Below are positions 5,383 through 6,384 of a stretch of 6,384 nucleotides of DNA, in pieces. Each line of letters starts with the position of its first letter. Position 1 is the first letter of the stretch. The stretch spans positions 6,520 to 12,903 of the forward strand of contig DDJI01000066.1 of assembly GCA_002338885.1 (NCBI GenBank), written 5' to 3'. This stretch comes from Ruminococcus sp. UBA1828. GTDB taxonomy: Bacteria > Bacillota > Clostridia > Oscillospirales > Ruminococcaceae. Position numbers and translations under genes: made by a program. Under the pieces are notes generated by a model that had not been told where the DNA came from, did no database searches, and worked only from the letters and a program-made list of their open reading frames with translations.

Positions 5383-6384
5383 TTATTCTATGTACTTTCT
5401 GTCGAGGCTGCGGTATCTGACAGCCTGGGCGATGTGCTTGCGGTCTATCATCTGCGAGCCGTCCATGTCGGCTATCGTTCTGCTGACCTTGAGTATTCTG
5501 CCGTAAGCTCTTGCGGACAGACCCATCCTGTCAAACACATCCTTTAAGGTCTGCTCTGCCTGCTCCGTAAGCGGGCAAACCTCGTGAAGTATCTCGGCGG
5601 TTATGCCGGCGTTGCAGGTTATATGCGTGCCCTTAAAGCGGTTTTGCTGTATCTCCCTTGCACGCTGAACACGCTCACGTATCTGTGCGCTTGACTCCTC
5701 TTTCTTTGCAGAGGATATGCTTGAATACTCGACCGGCGCAACTTCTACATGCAGATCAAAGCGGTCAAGCAGCGGGCCTGAAATCTTTGAAAGATACTGC
5801 GACACCTGTCTTTGGGTGCAGGTGCATTTTTTCTTCGGGCGACCGTGATAGCCGCAGGGGCAGGGATTCATTGCGGCGACAAGCATTATCGAGCAGGGAT
5901 ACGTGACCGTTCCCGCAGCTCTTGATATGGTGACCTTCCCGTCCTCAAGCGGCTGGCGGAGTATTTCAAGCGACGAGCGGTCAAACTCCGCAAGCTCATC
6001 TAAAAACAGCACTCCGTTATGCGCAAGCGATATCTCGCCCGGGCGAGGTATTCCGCCTCCGCCTATGAGTCCGGCAGCAGACACCGTGTGATGCGGCGAC
6101 CGAAACGGTCTTGCGGTTATAAGCGGCGAGTTTTTATCGAGCATGCCGGCTATCGAGTAGATGTTTGTGGTTTCAATCGATTCCTCAAATGTCATGCCGG
6201 GGAGTATCGAGGGCAGGCGCTTTGCAAGCATGCTCTTTCCCGAGCCGGGCGCGCCGATCATGATGAGGTTGTGACCTCCGCATGCGGCGACCTCAAGCGC
6301 CTTCTTCGCAAACTGCTGACCCTTTACGTCGCAGAAATCCGGCTCGCCGGACTCGCTTTGCGGCGGCGGGACATACTTAGGCGT
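5383..6384 (-). CDS. comM: YifB/ComM-family Mg-chelatase-like AAA+ ATPase, N-terminus cut by window edge
   Basis: The open frame continues to the window edge beyond the internal ATG at 6261, giving 333 visible residues of a protein usually about 500 long. The missing part should be the N-terminal Lon-protease-like (ChlI) domain. Numbering from the first visible residue: Walker A GAPGSGKS (44-51), RPFRSPHHTVSAAGLIGGG (92-110, the Mg-chelatase-like insert), Walker B VLFLDE (125-130), sensor-1 region with Asn173 in AAMNPCPCG, a four-Cys cluster (175, 177, 187, 189) that may bind zinc, the Arg-finger region GPLLDRFD (203-210, Arg208), and the sensor-2 region SARAYGRILKVSRTIADM (290-307). In Gram-negative bacteria ComM is a hexameric helicase that extends recombination branches during natural transformation; in Clostridia the role is not established. 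It converges with ppk1 and shares no promoter with it here. The family is certain; the symbol follows homology. Confidence 0.92.
   Translation of the reverse strand, partial: TPKYVPPPQSESGEPDFCDVKGQQFAKKALEVAACGGHNLIMIGAPGSGKSMLAKRLPSILPGMTFEESIETTNIYSIAGMLDKNSPLITARPFRSPHHTVSAAGLIGGGGIPRPGEISLAHNGVLFLDELAEFDRSSLEILRQPLEDGKVTISRAAGTVTYPCSIMLVAAMNPCPCGYHGRPKKKCTCTQRQVSQYLSKISGPLLDRFDLHVEVAPVEYSSISSAKKEESSAQIRERVQRAREIQQNRFKGTHITCNAGITAEILHEVCPLTEQAEQTLKDVFDRMGLSARAYGRILKVSRTIADMDGSQMIDRKHIAQAVRYRSLDRKYIE

Noticed and set aside
5383..6261. Taking ATG at 6261 as the real start of the YifB/ComM gene
   Set aside because: That Met lies immediately before the Walker A motif, and conserved family sequence continues in frame to the window edge, so the gene is truncated by the window and not short.

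Overview
This 6.4-kb window looks like ordinary chromosome from a low-to-moderate GC Gram-positive bacterium, most likely a member of the Clostridia. The support is indirect: purine-rich Shine-Dalgarno sites, sigma-A-type promoters (TTGACA-17-TATCAT), frequent ATA isoleucine codons, Gram-positive-style TTAACA repeats before the phosphate genes, and the gene families present. The species cannot be named. There are no RNA genes, mobile elements or CRISPR arrays.

Layout. (1) Positions 1-522, minus strand: the N-terminal part of a Crp/Fnr-family regulator; its DNA-binding end lies beyond the left edge. (2) Positions 523-725: a divergent intergenic region with a near-consensus promoter for the regulator, a perfect palindrome at its predicted start of transcription, and an extended -10 promoter for the next gene. 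(3) Positions 726-1955: an M29-family metallo-aminopeptidase, followed by an intrinsic terminator. (4) Positions 2020-2186: a regulatory region with 11-bp-spaced TTAACA-like repeats resembling a PhoP (PHO) box, promoter elements and a leader hairpin. (5) Positions 2187-5283: a two-gene operon, a short Ppx/GppA phosphatase overlapping polyphosphate kinase 1 by 8 bases, ended by a strong hairpin terminator. (6) Positions 5383-6384, minus strand: the AAA+ part of a YifB/ComM-like ATPase, convergent with ppk1 and cut by the right edge.

How the genes work together. The coherent unit is polyphosphate metabolism: PPK1 makes polyphosphate from ATP and the Ppx/GppA protein is expected to degrade it (or pppGpp). 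The PHO-box-like repeats suggest control by phosphate starvation. The Crp-like regulator appears able to control its own promoter and possibly the aminopeptidase across the shared intergenic region. The YifB/ComM ATPase is probably an unrelated neighbour.

I see no clearly novel multi-gene system. The points most worth checking are regulatory: the PHO-box-like array and the palindrome at the regulator's transcription start. Smaller ones are the basic C-terminal tail of PPK1 and a Phe at a usually Tyr active-site position of the aminopeptidase.
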